Shown here piece after piece: positions 32,387 through 41,410 of a DNA stretch of 64,000 nt. The notes under the pieces are model-generated. The model made no database searches. It was given only the letters and a program-made list of their open reading frames with translations, and was not told where the DNA came from. How positions within the stretch are numbered: position 1 is the stretch's first letter; every line of letters starts with the position of its first letter. The position numbers and the translations under genes are program-made. Source of the DNA: Paludibaculum fermentans_A (lineage in GTDB: Bacteria; Acidobacteriota; Terriglobia; Bryobacterales; Bryobacteraceae); assembly GCF_051172195.1 (NCBI RefSeq), contig NZ_JBPJAQ010000001.1, forward strand, positions 2,666,001 to 2,730,000. The letters are read 5' to 3'.

Positions 32387-32416
32387 TTGACGGCTGCTAG
32401 CCGGGGATGGTATGAA
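32387..32416 (+). promoter_or_regulatory. candidate promoter P2 of the 570-residue exported protein
   Basis: TTGACG at 32387-32392 and TATGAA at 32411-32416, 18-base spacer. It repeats the same -35 hexamer as P1, 85 bases downstream. Confidence 0.4.
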
Positions 32417-32676
32417 TGTGCTGACTGCGTCCGGCTGGAAACGGCACTCATGCTGGTCAGAATCCCGCGGGCACAGAAAGATATAACGATCTAAAATGGG
32501 GATCCACCTAGGAAGACCGAAGTTGACCAGAAAGGGCAGAGTGGCAATTTTCAAATTTGCACCTCGCACCATTCGGGCGGCGTCGGCGGCATGGATCCCG
32601 ACAAATACTTCCACTGAGGCTCAGGTTGAAGAGTTCCTTCATCAATTCAAATCCGCATCTTCACAAGGAGAAGGAA

Positions 32677-34389
32677 ATGTCAGGTTTTCGTAAAGCATTT
32701 CTGCTCATGGCCGTATTGGTCCTCGTGACCGGTATCGCCTTTGCGCAGAGCACCCCCCTCCAGTGCGTGGCCAACTCGGGCACCACTCCTCCGGTTCGTG
32801 CCGAAGGCGTTGCCGAAGAAGTTGGTCAGGTGATCATCACCTGCACCGGCGGCACCTCGACCACGCCCTATGGCGCGGCCATTCCGACCTTTAACGTTCA
32901 GATCTTCCTGAGCACCAACGTCACCAGCCGGCTGCTTGGCCACACCCAGTCCATCGACTCGGAAGCCCTCCTGCTGATCGACGAGCCGGCTCCGGCCAAC
33001 CAGTTGGTTGCGTCCAACGTTCCTAACACCACGATCGTTCCTGCGACCGGCAGCGGCATGTACTACGGCGGCTTCCCTGGCCGTCCGAACGTGTTTGTGG
33101 GTCAGGTCGTCGGCACCAATTCCATTGCGTGGCTGAACGTTCCGTTCGATCCTCCGGGAACGACCTCCAACCGCGTGATCCGTCTCGCGAACGTCCGTGC
33201 GAACGCCAACCAGCTTGGTGTGAGCAGCACCCTGATCCCGACCTCGATCAACATGTTCATCTCGATCTCGGGCACGGGTTCTCTGTCACTGGCGAACAGC
33301 CAGCTGACGGTTGCGTACGTTCAGCTTGGCATGAAGTTCAGCGCGTCTCCGGCAACGTACAACCAGTGCGAACCCGGCACGAAGACCTTCAACATCAAGT
33401 TCGCTGAGCAGTTCGGCACCGCGTTCCGCAAGAACATCTCTGCCGCCACTTCTCAGGCCACCATTGGCACCATCTACAACACCGAGTCGATGTTCTACAA
33501 TCCGAACTTCGCCGGCACCCAGGCTGCGACCGCTGGTCTCGCCACTCAGGCCACCCGCCTGATCGCGCGTTTCTCCAACGTTCCTGCCAACGTGACCCTC
33601 AGTGTGCCGATCAACATCAGCACTGCTGAAGGTGACACGGCTACCCTCGTTGCAGCTCCGACCGACGGCTCCACTGCCGGGGCTTCCGATGCTACCAACG
33701 CAGCGGTTGCTCTCAGCGGCGGCGCCGGCGCAGCGGTTTGGGAAGTCACGGCTTCCAACCCCGGTGCGATCAGCACGTTCACTGTTGCTGTCAGCGTAGC
33801 CTACAAGGCCAACCCGCTGCCGGGTCTGGGCACGGCGACCGTCAGCGGCAACTATGCCCCGACGACCACTGTGTTCACGGCTTCCGCGACGGCTCCGGCT
33901 CCTCGGTTCGTCGACAATCCGCAGTCTGCCACCACCTTCACGATCAACTCCTGCCGCACCAACCTGTTGTTCCCGTTTGTGACCAACACGTCTGGCTTCG
34001 ACACGGGTCTCGTGATCTCGAACACCTCGTCTGATCCGTTCGGCACCGTTCCTCAGCGTGGCCCCTGCACCCTGAACTACTACGGTTCCACCGCTGGCGG
34101 CGGCGCTGCTCCTGGCGTCCAGACCTCCGGTACGGTCAACGAAGGGACCCAGCTCATTTGGACGCTGTCCAATGGCGGTAACCTCGGAGTCGCGGCGACC
34201 CCCGGCTTCATGGGCTACATCATTGCTCAGTGCAACTTCCAGTTCGCCCACGGCTATGCGTTCGTGAGCGATCTGGGTGCCAGCCGCGTTGCGGAAGGCT
34301 ACCTCGCTCTCGTGATGGACAAAGATATGTACAACACGGACGAAGGCGCCACCCGCACCGGTGCTTCCAGCGAGAAGTTGGTTCATTAA
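32677..34389 (+). CDS. large exported beta-rich protein, probably highly expressed
   Basis: A 570-residue protein of unknown function. Signal peptide 1-24 (KAFLLMAVLVLVTGIAFAQ). The mature part is Ala/Thr/Ser/Asn-rich with alternating hydrophobic residues, as in surface or secreted beta-proteins, and has few cysteines (LQCVANSG, IITCTGG, NQCEPG, INSCRTN, RGPCTLN, AQCNF). The final part (FPFVTNTSGFDTGLVISNTS, then CTLNYYG...G) looks like a separate C-terminal domain. Codons such as GTT, GCT and CGT are more frequent than in neighbours, suggesting high expression. GGAGAAGGAA precedes ATG 32677. It is isolated between a terminator and a UUCG-loop terminator, just after the T2SS operon, and is a candidate T2SS cargo or surface-layer protein. 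Confidence 0.8.
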   Translation: MSGFRKAFLLMAVLVLVTGIAFAQSTPLQCVANSGTTPPVRAEGVAEEVGQVIITCTGGTSTTPYGAAIPTFNVQIFLSTNVTSRLLGHTQSIDSEALLLIDEPAPANQLVASNVPNTTIVPATGSGMYYGGFPGRPNVFVGQVVGTNSIAWLNVPFDPPGTTSNRVIRLANVRANANQLGVSSTLIPTSINMFISISGTGSLSLANSQLTVAYVQLGMKFSASPATYNQCEPGTKTFNIKFAEQFGTAFRKNISAATSQATIGTIYNTESMFYNPNFAGTQAATAGLATQATRLIARFSNVPANVTLSVPINISTAEGDTATLVAAPTDGSTAGASDATNAAVALSGGAGAAVWEVTASNPGAISTFTVAVSVAYKANPLPGLGTATVSGNYAPTTTVFTASATAPAPRFVDNPQSATTFTINSCRTNLLFPFVTNTSGFDTGLVISNTSSDPFGTVPQRGPCTLNYYGSTAGGGAAPGVQTSGTVNEGTQLIWTLSNGGNLGVAATPGFMGYIIAQCNFQFAHGYAFVSDLGASRVAEGYLALVMDKDMYNTDEGATRTGASSEKLVH

Positions 34390-34411
34390 TTTCGGTCTAA
34401 CCACCGATTGG

Positions 34412-34447
34412 AAAAACGGGAAGGGCTTCGGCCCTTCCCGTTTTTTT
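34412..34447 (+). terminator. strong intrinsic terminator with UUCG tetraloop
   Basis: A long stem around loop TTCG (34427-34430): CGGGAAGGGC pairs with GCCCTTCCCG, flanked by A5 upstream and T7 downstream. It ends the gene at 32677-34389 and could work in both directions. Confidence 0.95.
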
Positions 34448-34558
34448 GTTTCCCGCCAAATTTCCCGCGACCAGTTTCCAGGCGTGGTGTTATCATCTAT
34501 GTAGTTCCCCGCCGCGTTCCTACCCTCCTTGCGCCCACATTCCTTCTTCGAGGTGATC

Positions 34559-37500
34559 ATGAATCTTCGCAGGATTCTGAGTCCGGTAGCCCTAGGCCTG
34601 TTCATGCTGGCCGCTGCCGCAGATGCCAGATACGTCTACGTACTTCCGCCCACGGGTACCTCCAGTGCCCAAATGCTCATCTACAATGAGCAAATTCAAC
34701 CTGCCGGAACTGTCACCGTTCCAGCCGGGTCATTCCAGGTTCTGACGAATGTCCCGGGCGACAAGGCGATTGTCCTCGCCACCAACAACGTCGCGGCCGT
34801 CAGTTTTGCGACCCTGCCCAATGGGCCGGTCGCCAGTCTCAGCCTCGATGGGCAACCCGCCACTTTTGGAGCCGTGACTCCGGATGGGTTGCGCCTGCTT
34901 GTGCTGGCGGGCAGCAGCCCCGGATCGCTTTACATCATCGACGCCATCAACGGAAACATCCAGACCGGCGGCAAGATATCGATCAACGGCATCCCCAGGG
35001 AAGTGGTGGTCACACCGGATTCCCGCTACGCGTATATCGTCTCCTCCGGTTCCCCCACCGCGCTTCTCACCGTCGTCGACCTTTCCACGAATCAGATCGT
35101 GAACCAGACGCAGCTTGCTCAAGTGATCGGCGCCCTGCACGCCTCCATCAGCCCGCTTGGCCAGGTCTATATTACCGGCCAGTATCGGATGATCGAGTTC
35201 GATGGCCGGCCGCCCTTCGCGGAGCATGCCCGGTCTGAGGTCGTCAGCAATCCCGGACGGCTGCACTTCTCCGCCGATGGCCGTTACGCCATCGCGGCCA
35301 ATGAACTGCTCAACGGCTCTTCCCTGATCTGCATCGACCTGCAGGTAAAAGGCGCCACTACCGCAGCCGGCACGGAAGTCTCGAAAATCCTAATCAGCAC
35401 GTCGTCGAACACCGCAGTAAGGATTGACGATATTTTCCCCGTCAACGCGACTACTGCTATCGCCTACTCGGCCCTGGACCAGAAGATGTTCGGCATCGGC
35501 TATCCGACTCTCACCGCGAATGAACTTGCGCTGAGCGGGGTAGGTGTCGTCAACGGGGTCACCAGTGTCACGAGGACCGATGAGTTCCCCACCACCAGGA
35601 ATCTGTACTACACCTCCGGTGGCAAACTCTCCCGCTTTGACCTGGTACAGAATACAGCGCTAGGGACGGCCGATGTCGGTGGCGGGACCGCCGCTTTCGT
35701 GGCCGCACCGAACACGGCAGCAGTGCCCCAGACACTGTTCACCTATGGCGGCGGTCAGACCGTTGCACCTGCCGTTACCATTCCGTACTCCGTTCGAGCT
35801 GTTGATAGCAACGGCCGCCCGGTCTACGGCGCAACTGTCAGCTTCACCTCTGAGACCGCCACCCTCACCGGCGCCGCCACCAGTACCAACGTGGACGGTT
35901 ATGCCTGGGTGCTGGCCACCAGTCCGGCCGTAAACGGTGATTTCGTTGTCAGGGCCCTGGTCGGCGCCCAAAGCGCCACCTTGACCAGCACGGTTGCCGG
36001 CGGCACGGGCGGCGGTACGGGCGGCGGCGGCGGTACCACGGATCCCGGCAATGTTGCCAAAGTGGTCAAAGTTTCCGGCGATGGTCAGCTCGTCCAGAAT
36101 CTCTTCTCCGTCGCGGTGCTGCCGCTGGTGGTGAAGGTAGTGGATGCCACGGGCGCGCCCCTCGCCGGCAAGGAAGTCACCTGGAGCGCGACGACGGGCA
36201 TTCAGTTCTCCAACCTGCCCACCACCGTCACCGATGCAAACGGCATCGCCCAAATCACGTTCTTCACCAACGGCGATTTCCAGAACGCTTCCTACCAGTC
36301 GTACTCGGCAACCGCCACCTGCGTCGGCATTGGAAGCACGACGTTCTCCGTCAGCGCCTTCCCAGCCGGTCAGTTCTTCCAGCCGACCATCTTCATTACG
36401 AAGCCGACTCAGGACAACCGTTCCATTACGGTGAAACTGGGCACCAAGCTGGATGCTGCGGTCCACGCAATCGTCGCCACAGCCACCGGCATCGCCATCC
36501 CTAACGTTGGGCTGCGCGTCTCCACCCCCTTCACTGATCCCGCACAGGGGCCGGTCGTCCACTGCGACGGCCAGACCGCCCTCAACGGCACGGTGCTCAC
36601 CGCCGCCAATGGCGAAGTGGACTGCAACCTCATTGCTGAGGGCAAGACCGGCAGCACCAGCCTCCTCATCAATGTGGGCGAGCAGCGTGACTTCACCGGC
36701 TACACCATTAACGTCACTCCGGGCGACCCGGTGGCGCCTGTGATCGTCCAGGGCAACAATCAGACCGGGAAGCCCGGCGTCACCCTGCCTCTGGCTCTCA
36801 CCGCCCGCATCGTGGATCCCTCCGGCAACGTCCTGGCCGGCACAGCTGTCACGTGGGAGCTTGTCACCGCGAACAGCATGACGCTGATTAATACCATCTC
36901 CGCGGCCGACACCAATGGCCTGGTGTCCACCCGAGTCATCCTCGGGCCGACGCCTGGTAAATACAAGGTCCGCCTCAAGGCCGGCGCCAAGGAGACCAAC
37001 TTCGACGTCACCGTCGAAACCTCCGCCACCGGGTTTGCCAAGGTTTCGGGCGACGGCCAGGCCGTGACCCCGATCAATACCGCCTTCGCGCAGCCACTGA
37101 TCGTTAAAGTGACCGACGCCCAAGGCGCCGGTGTGCAGGGTGCGACTGTCACCTGGAGCACCACCGGATCCGTCACCCTCAGCGCCACCACCTCGGTGAC
37201 CGGCGCCGATGGACGCGCTTCCGTCACTGTGACTGCAGGATCCGTGCCCGGTGGCATCACCGTCACCGCCGCGGTGGCCAACCTGCCCTCGCTGACCTAC
37301 TCGCTGCAGTCCCGCCTGCCGGGCCCCAGCGTCACGGCCACCAGCTTCACCAACTTCGCCAGCGGCGTCGCTGGAGTTTCGCCCGGCTTGCTGGTTCAGC
37401 TCACCGGCGCCGGCCTGGCTCCAGGCGTCAGCGGCCAGGTGAACGCCAACATCCTCGCCGGTAAACTGCCTCTGACGCTGTCCGGCGTAACGGTGGAATT

Positions 37501-38065
37501 CCAGTGGAACGGCGGCTCCGGCTTCGCTCCAATCCTGCGCGTAGCCAACGAGAACGGCGTCGAATCCGTCCTCGTTCAGGCTCCGTTTGAGATCACCGGC
37601 ACCACAGTGAATGCCGTGGTCAACGTCTCCGGCGGCAGCACAAACGTTCTGGCCATTCCGGTCAGCCTGGTCTCTCCGGGCGTCCTGGAAGATGTCAGCG
37701 GCACACGCCGTGCGGCGGTGGTCATCCGTTCCGACGGCCAGGCCGTTACCCTGAACACGCCGGCACGCCCGGGTGAAACCCTGCGTATGTACGCCATCGG
37801 TTTGGGTCAGACCTCTCCGACGGCTATCACCAACCAGGTCGGCACCCCCGAGCAGAAAGTGCTGGCGAATATCGCGGTTGGTCTCGACAATGCCGGCATC
37901 CAGGTGGTCTCGGCCCAGATGGCTGAGAATCTGGTCGGTGTCTACGAAATCGTGTTTGTGGTCCCGGTCGGAATAACGCCTGGCGACCACCCGCTCGGAT
38001 TCGTCATGGAAGCCGTGCCCGGGCAGCCGGCCTATGCCAACGGTTCGATTCTGTTCGTTCAGTAA
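34559..38065 (+). CDS. giant exported protein: propeller, Ig-like repeats, Solibacter-type C-terminal domain
   Basis: A 1168-residue surface or secreted protein. Signal peptide 1-22 (ILSPVALGLFMLAAAADA). Residues about 23-400 look like a YVTN/NHL-type beta-propeller (VVVTPDSRYAYIVSSGSPT, LHFSADGRYAIAANELL). Big_1/Ig-like repeats follow: about 415-485, 510-615 (KVVKVSGDGQLVQNLFSVAV), 720-820 and 825-925 (AKVSGDGQAVTPINTAFAQP). The last 240 residues match the TIGR03437-type domain common in Solibacter relatives (NFASGVAGVSPGLLVQLTGAGL, YAIGLGQTSPTA). ATG 34559 follows GAGGTGATC. Binding or adhesion is likely; the ligand is unknown. Confidence 0.82.
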   Translation: MNLRRILSPVALGLFMLAAAADARYVYVLPPTGTSSAQMLIYNEQIQPAGTVTVPAGSFQVLTNVPGDKAIVLATNNVAAVSFATLPNGPVASLSLDGQPATFGAVTPDGLRLLVLAGSSPGSLYIIDAINGNIQTGGKISINGIPREVVVTPDSRYAYIVSSGSPTALLTVVDLSTNQIVNQTQLAQVIGALHASISPLGQVYITGQYRMIEFDGRPPFAEHARSEVVSNPGRLHFSADGRYAIAANELLNGSSLICIDLQVKGATTAAGTEVSKILISTSSNTAVRIDDIFPVNATTAIAYSALDQKMFGIGYPTLTANELALSGVGVVNGVTSVTRTDEFPTTRNLYYTSGGKLSRFDLVQNTALGTADVGGGTAAFVAAPNTAAVPQTLFTYGGGQTVAPAVTIPYSVRAVDSNGRPVYGATVSFTSETATLTGAATSTNVDGYAWVLATSPAVNGDFVVRALVGAQSATLTSTVAGGTGGGTGGGGGTTDPGNVAKVVKVSGDGQLVQNLFSVAVLPLVVKVVDATGAPLAGKEVTWSATTGIQFSNLPTTVTDANGIAQITFFTNGDFQNASYQSYSATATCVGIGSTTFSVSAFPAGQFFQPTIFITKPTQDNRSITVKLGTKLDAAVHAIVATATGIAIPNVGLRVSTPFTDPAQGPVVHCDGQTALNGTVLTAANGEVDCNLIAEGKTGSTSLLINVGEQRDFTGYTINVTPGDPVAPVIVQGNNQTGKPGVTLPLALTARIVDPSGNVLAGTAVTWELVTANSMTLINTISAADTNGLVSTRVILGPTPGKYKVRLKAGAKETNFDVTVETSATGFAKVSGDGQAVTPINTAFAQPLIVKVTDAQGAGVQGATVTWSTTGSVTLSATTSVTGADGRASVTVTAGSVPGGITVTAAVANLPSLTYSLQSRLPGPSVTATSFTNFASGVAGVSPGLLVQLTGAGLAPGVSGQVNANILAGKLPLTLSGVTVEFQWNGGSGFAPILRVANENGVESVLVQAPFEITGTTVNAVVNVSGGSTNVLAIPVSLVSPGVLEDVSGTRRAAVVIRSDGQAVTLNTPARPGETLRMYAIGLGQTSPTAITNQVGTPEQKVLANIAVGLDNAGIQVVSAQMAENLVGVYEIVFVVPVGITPGDHPLGFVMEAVPGQPAYANGSILFVQ

Positions 38066-38080
38066 TCGCCACCAAATCAA

Positions 38081-38127
38081 CAACAGAAAGGGGCCTGCCG
38101 CCAACCGCGGCAGGCCCCTTTCTGTTG
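38081..38127. terminator. bidirectional hairpin with perfect 21-bp arms
   Basis: Positions 38081-38101 and 38107-38127 are exact inverted copies around a 5-base loop (CAACC). The stem begins CAACAGAAAGGGG and ends CCCCTTTCTGTTG. It lies between the convergent giant protein gene and the YCII-domain gene and probably ends both transcripts. Confidence 0.85.
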
Positions 38128-38167
38128 CTACACTTCCGCTCACCGGTATTCTTCAGGCGTCTCAGGA

Positions 38168-38524
38168 CTACGCGCACGGCCCGTCTCCGGCCTCAAACAC
38201 CTGCCGGATCTCTGTCTCTCCGTCGCCCGCGATCTCCATGAAACGCTTCGTGAATTCGATCGCCTGCTCCTTGGACTCCGCCCGGATCAGCGCGAAGCCG
38301 CCCACGATTTCCTTCGCTTCGGCGAAGGGGCCATCGGTGACGGCGAACCTGCCCGCTGTCATCCTCAGGCGCGCTCCGGCGATGCTCGGCAGGCATCCCT
38401 CCGTCGCCAGCAGCACGCCGCTTTGAAACGACTCCTGGACGAACTGTCCCATGCGCATCATTTCCTCGTGTGTGGGCGGAGTGCCCTCCGGTTTGCCGGG
38501 TCGGTATAAACACAGAAATCGCAT
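38168..38524 (-). CDS. YCII-related (DGPF) domain protein
   Basis: A 118-residue cytosolic protein of the YCII-related family. It has the N-terminal MRFLCLYRPG strand, the conserved DGPFAEAKEIVGGFALI segment, and a C-terminal GETEIRQVFE. Such proteins are often encoded beside ECF sigma factors and are of unclear function. It lies alone between the bidirectional hairpin and a 239-bp stretch without a gene (38525-38763), in which I see nothing supportable. Confidence 0.88.
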   Translation of the reverse strand: MRFLCLYRPGKPEGTPPTHEEMMRMGQFVQESFQSGVLLATEGCLPSIAGARLRMTAGRFAVTDGPFAEAKEIVGGFALIRAESKEQAIEFTKRFMEIAGDGETEIRQVFEAGDGPCA

Positions 38525-38763
38525 TGTTCCATTCCCTTTCTGAATTTGGAGGCCGGCCGCTACCTCTCCCGCCCCGCTAGTGGTGTCTCTACTACTGCGT
38601 CGAACAACAGGTGGTCCCGATCGACATCATGTTCGCGGGAATTTTCGCGACTAGTCCCAGCGCAAATTGCCGGGGAATGCGGATCCTCGATCCGGGACCG
38701 CCTCACCGCCGTGACGAGCAGCGCCCTGCCTTCGAGCTCCTGCCCAGTACCACCGCGGCCGCA

Positions 38764-41346
38764 TCAATCGCCCAGCTGATGCACGCCCGGCCCCACTCGC
38801 TGCTGCTCGGTCCCTCCAGGCAGGGTGACCAGTGCTTCCGTATTGGCCGGAACCGTCAGTGACATCCGGAATCGCCCTGAGGCCCGGGTCCAATTCACAG
38901 CGATCGTACCTCGTAATGTTCGATAATCCGCCTTTACCCACTGCAGGTCCTCCACCGGCCTGGGCTGGATGAGTACTCGTTCAAAGCCTGGTCTCCGCTC
39001 ATCGGGAGTGATGCCGGCCAGACCCTGCCAGAACCAGCGGCACGCTCCGCCGAACATCGGGTGCATGCGCGAACCGCCGCCGTCCCAGTTCTCCCATAAC
39101 GTCGTGGCGCCGGAGGCCAGCATGTGGCCGAACCCCGGCAGATCGCGCTGGTTCATCAGCCGGTACGCCAGGTCCGCGCGGCCCCACGCAGTCAGCACAT
39201 CCAAAACCAGCGGAGTCCCCACGAAACCCGTGTCGAAGTGCTCCCGATTGTCGCGCTCCACAATCTCCACGGCGCGCGCGAAGACCGCGCCTTCCACCTC
39301 CCTGGGCACCAGGCCGAACGCCAGGGGGAAGAAGTTCGCCCCTTGCCGCCCGTCGACATACTGCCGCTTGCCCGCGTCGTAATACCGCGCCTGCAGCGCA
39401 CCGCTGGTCCGCTGGACAAGCCCGGCCAATGTGGCCGCCTCTTCCTGTCGGCCCAATACCATCGCCGCCCGACCCAGGAGATCCGCGCAATGGGCGTAGT
39501 AGCACGTTGAGACGAACTCGGGCGGAATCGCGATCTTCTGCGGTGGACACCAGTCGCCCAGAAACCACCCCCCGGGCTCCTCCTTCACCACGATGCCCTG
39601 CGCATCCATGCGGCTTTCCAGATACCGTACCCATGCCCGCATCGCTTCATAGTGACGGGCCAGCACCATGCGGTCGCCGTAGTAGAGATACAGGTACCAA
39701 GGCATCAAAACCATGGCCGAGCCCCAGGGCGGACCGCCGCCGCCGCCCTCGAACGGAGCCGTGTGCGGCACAAAGCCTGTCTGGTGATTGCGCGAGTCGG
39801 CAATGTCGTCGGTCCATTTCGTGTAGAACCGCGCCATGTCCAATGCGTAGATCGCCGCCTGCGCCGCCACCTGGCCGTCGCCCGTGTACCCCAGGCGTTC
39901 GCGATGCGGGCAGTCGCTGGTCACGCCACCGTGCATGTTCGCCAGTTGCGTCTTCACAAACGTTTCGTGGATTTTGTTGAACAGCGGATTTGAACACTCG
40001 AAGCGGCCCGCTGCTTCCACCGCCGAATGCACCGACCGTACTTCCAGCTGCGGCGCTTCCGCCGCGCCTGTCACATCCACATACCGGAACCCATGCCACG
40101 TGAACCGCGGCTCCCAGGTCTCCACGCCCGCGCCCTTCAGCACGTAGGTATCGCGTTGCCCATAGTCGCGGCCGCTATCCTCCCGGAAGCGCAGCGTCAC
40201 CTTGCGCCCGCGTGGTCCGCTGGTGCTGAGCTTGGCCCAGCCGGCGAGATTCCGTCCGGCATCCAACGTGAGTACGCCCGGGGCAGCCTGAACCGCCTGG
40301 CCCTGAATCACCTCCATTACGCGATCCGGCGGCGCGACCTGTGCGCACAGCACGCCCGTAGGCGCCCGCACCACCGCCGCTGGGGCCCACGCCGAATCGT
40401 CGAACCCGGCAGCGTTCCAGCCCGGCATCTCCAGCCGCGCGTCATACTGTTCGCCCGTGAAGAGCCCGCTGTGCAGAATCGGACCCGCCGTCGTCACGCG
40501 CCAACTCTCATCGCTCGCCACCAGCGGAGCTCCGTCGTCACCCTCGAGCTGCGCAATCATCCGCGGCGAGCCGTACCACAGCCAGCCCTCTTCCACACGG
40601 TCGCGCTGGTTGTACCAGCCATCGCCCAGCACGACACCGGCCGCGTTCGCGCCAGCCCGCAAGTAGGCCGTGACGTCGTAGGTCAGGTAGTTCACGCGCT
40701 TGGCCGTGCGGTCGTCAAAGGGGTACAGCACACGCCGGATGCGGCGCCGGTCATAGTCTGTCTGCGCCGGTGCGAGTACGTCCTCGCTCACCTTCCGCCC
40801 GTTCAGATAGAGCTCGAAAAAGCCCAATCCGCAGACATAGGCGCGCGCAGTCTTCGGGACCGAGGCCAGTTGGAACTCACGCCGGAACCACGGGCTGGGC
40901 TCCGTATTGACGCCCGACTCGCTTTCCGCCTCCGCCGCCCCCACCCACTTCGCCCGCCAGTCCGATGCCCGTAGCAATGCCATCTCGAACCACGCCGCTT
41001 CGCTCCACACGGACGCGACGCCCGCCTCGTTCCAGACCCGAACTTGCCATGAGCAGCGCTGCCGCGACCGCAGTTCCGCCCCCGCGTAGGGCACATGCAC
41101 CGATTGTGCCGCAGTGACCTTCCCTGAATCCCAGACCGTCGCACCACCGCTCTCCACGACAATCTGATAAGCGCTCTGCATGCCCGCCGTCAGTTGCCAC
41201 GAGAAACGCGGCGCCGTGACGTCGAGGCCCAGCGGATCCTTCAAATAATCGCAACGCAGCGCGACAGCGCCAACAGCATCAGCAGCAAAGGTGGAGGCAG
41301 CGGGCAGGGTAGCGCCGGCCGCCAGAAAACTACGTCGGGACAGCAT
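38764..41346 (-). CDS. Tat-exported GH78 alpha-L-rhamnosidase
   Basis: Glycoside hydrolase releasing terminal alpha-L-rhamnose. It has 860 residues, typical of GH78. A Tat signal (SRRSFLAAGATLPAAS) is at the N-terminus, followed by Ig-like and Bac_rhamnosid_N-type domains (GLGFFELYLNGRKVSEDVLAPAQTDY in parts: GLGFFELYLNGRKVSEDV, LAPAQTDYDRR). The (alpha/alpha)6 catalytic domain carries DCPHRERLGYTGD: its Asp, Glu (+5) and Asp (+12) have the spacing of the catalytic acids of known GH78 enzymes. A later WENWDG supplies the other conserved Glu. It lies 64 bases downstream of the Oar-like receptor gene on the same strand. Confidence 0.93.
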   Translation of the reverse strand: MLSRRSFLAAGATLPAASTFAADAVGAVALRCDYLKDPLGLDVTAPRFSWQLTAGMQSAYQIVVESGGATVWDSGKVTAAQSVHVPYAGAELRSRQRCSWQVRVWNEAGVASVWSEAAWFEMALLRASDWRAKWVGAAEAESESGVNTEPSPWFRREFQLASVPKTARAYVCGLGFFELYLNGRKVSEDVLAPAQTDYDRRRIRRVLYPFDDRTAKRVNYLTYDVTAYLRAGANAAGVVLGDGWYNQRDRVEEGWLWYGSPRMIAQLEGDDGAPLVASDESWRVTTAGPILHSGLFTGEQYDARLEMPGWNAAGFDDSAWAPAAVVRAPTGVLCAQVAPPDRVMEVIQGQAVQAAPGVLTLDAGRNLAGWAKLSTSGPRGRKVTLRFREDSGRDYGQRDTYVLKGAGVETWEPRFTWHGFRYVDVTGAAEAPQLEVRSVHSAVEAAGRFECSNPLFNKIHETFVKTQLANMHGGVTSDCPHRERLGYTGDGQVAAQAAIYALDMARFYTKWTDDIADSRNHQTGFVPHTAPFEGGGGGPPWGSAMVLMPWYLYLYYGDRMVLARHYEAMRAWVRYLESRMDAQGIVVKEEPGGWFLGDWCPPQKIAIPPEFVSTCYYAHCADLLGRAAMVLGRQEEAATLAGLVQRTSGALQARYYDAGKRQYVDGRQGANFFPLAFGLVPREVEGAVFARAVEIVERDNREHFDTGFVGTPLVLDVLTAWGRADLAYRLMNQRDLPGFGHMLASGATTLWENWDGGGSRMHPMFGGACRWFWQGLAGITPDERRPGFERVLIQPRPVEDLQWVKADYRTLRGTIAVNWTRASGRFRMSLTVPANTEALVTLPGGTEQQRVGPGVHQLGD

Positions 41347-41410
41347 GACCGATCAGCCGCGCCCAGGGCAGCGGCTGCCAAGCCGTAGTATATTCCAGCG
41401 CGCAGGGTCC

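Larger units (their letters stand above)
32074..32676 (+). other. 603-bp leader region of the exported protein gene, no gene seen
   Basis: No supported reading frame. A short open frame at 32091-32342 lacks a ribosome site and has an odd Cys/Arg composition. The stretch holds two tandem promoter-like elements (listed separately), so the mRNA leader is 260-350 bases long and could carry regulation that I cannot resolve. Confidence 0.55.

Noticed and set aside
35660..38143. 827-residue minus-strand open frame
   Set aside because: Antisense to the giant Ig-repeat protein; Gly/Asp/Arg-biased with no recognisable domain.
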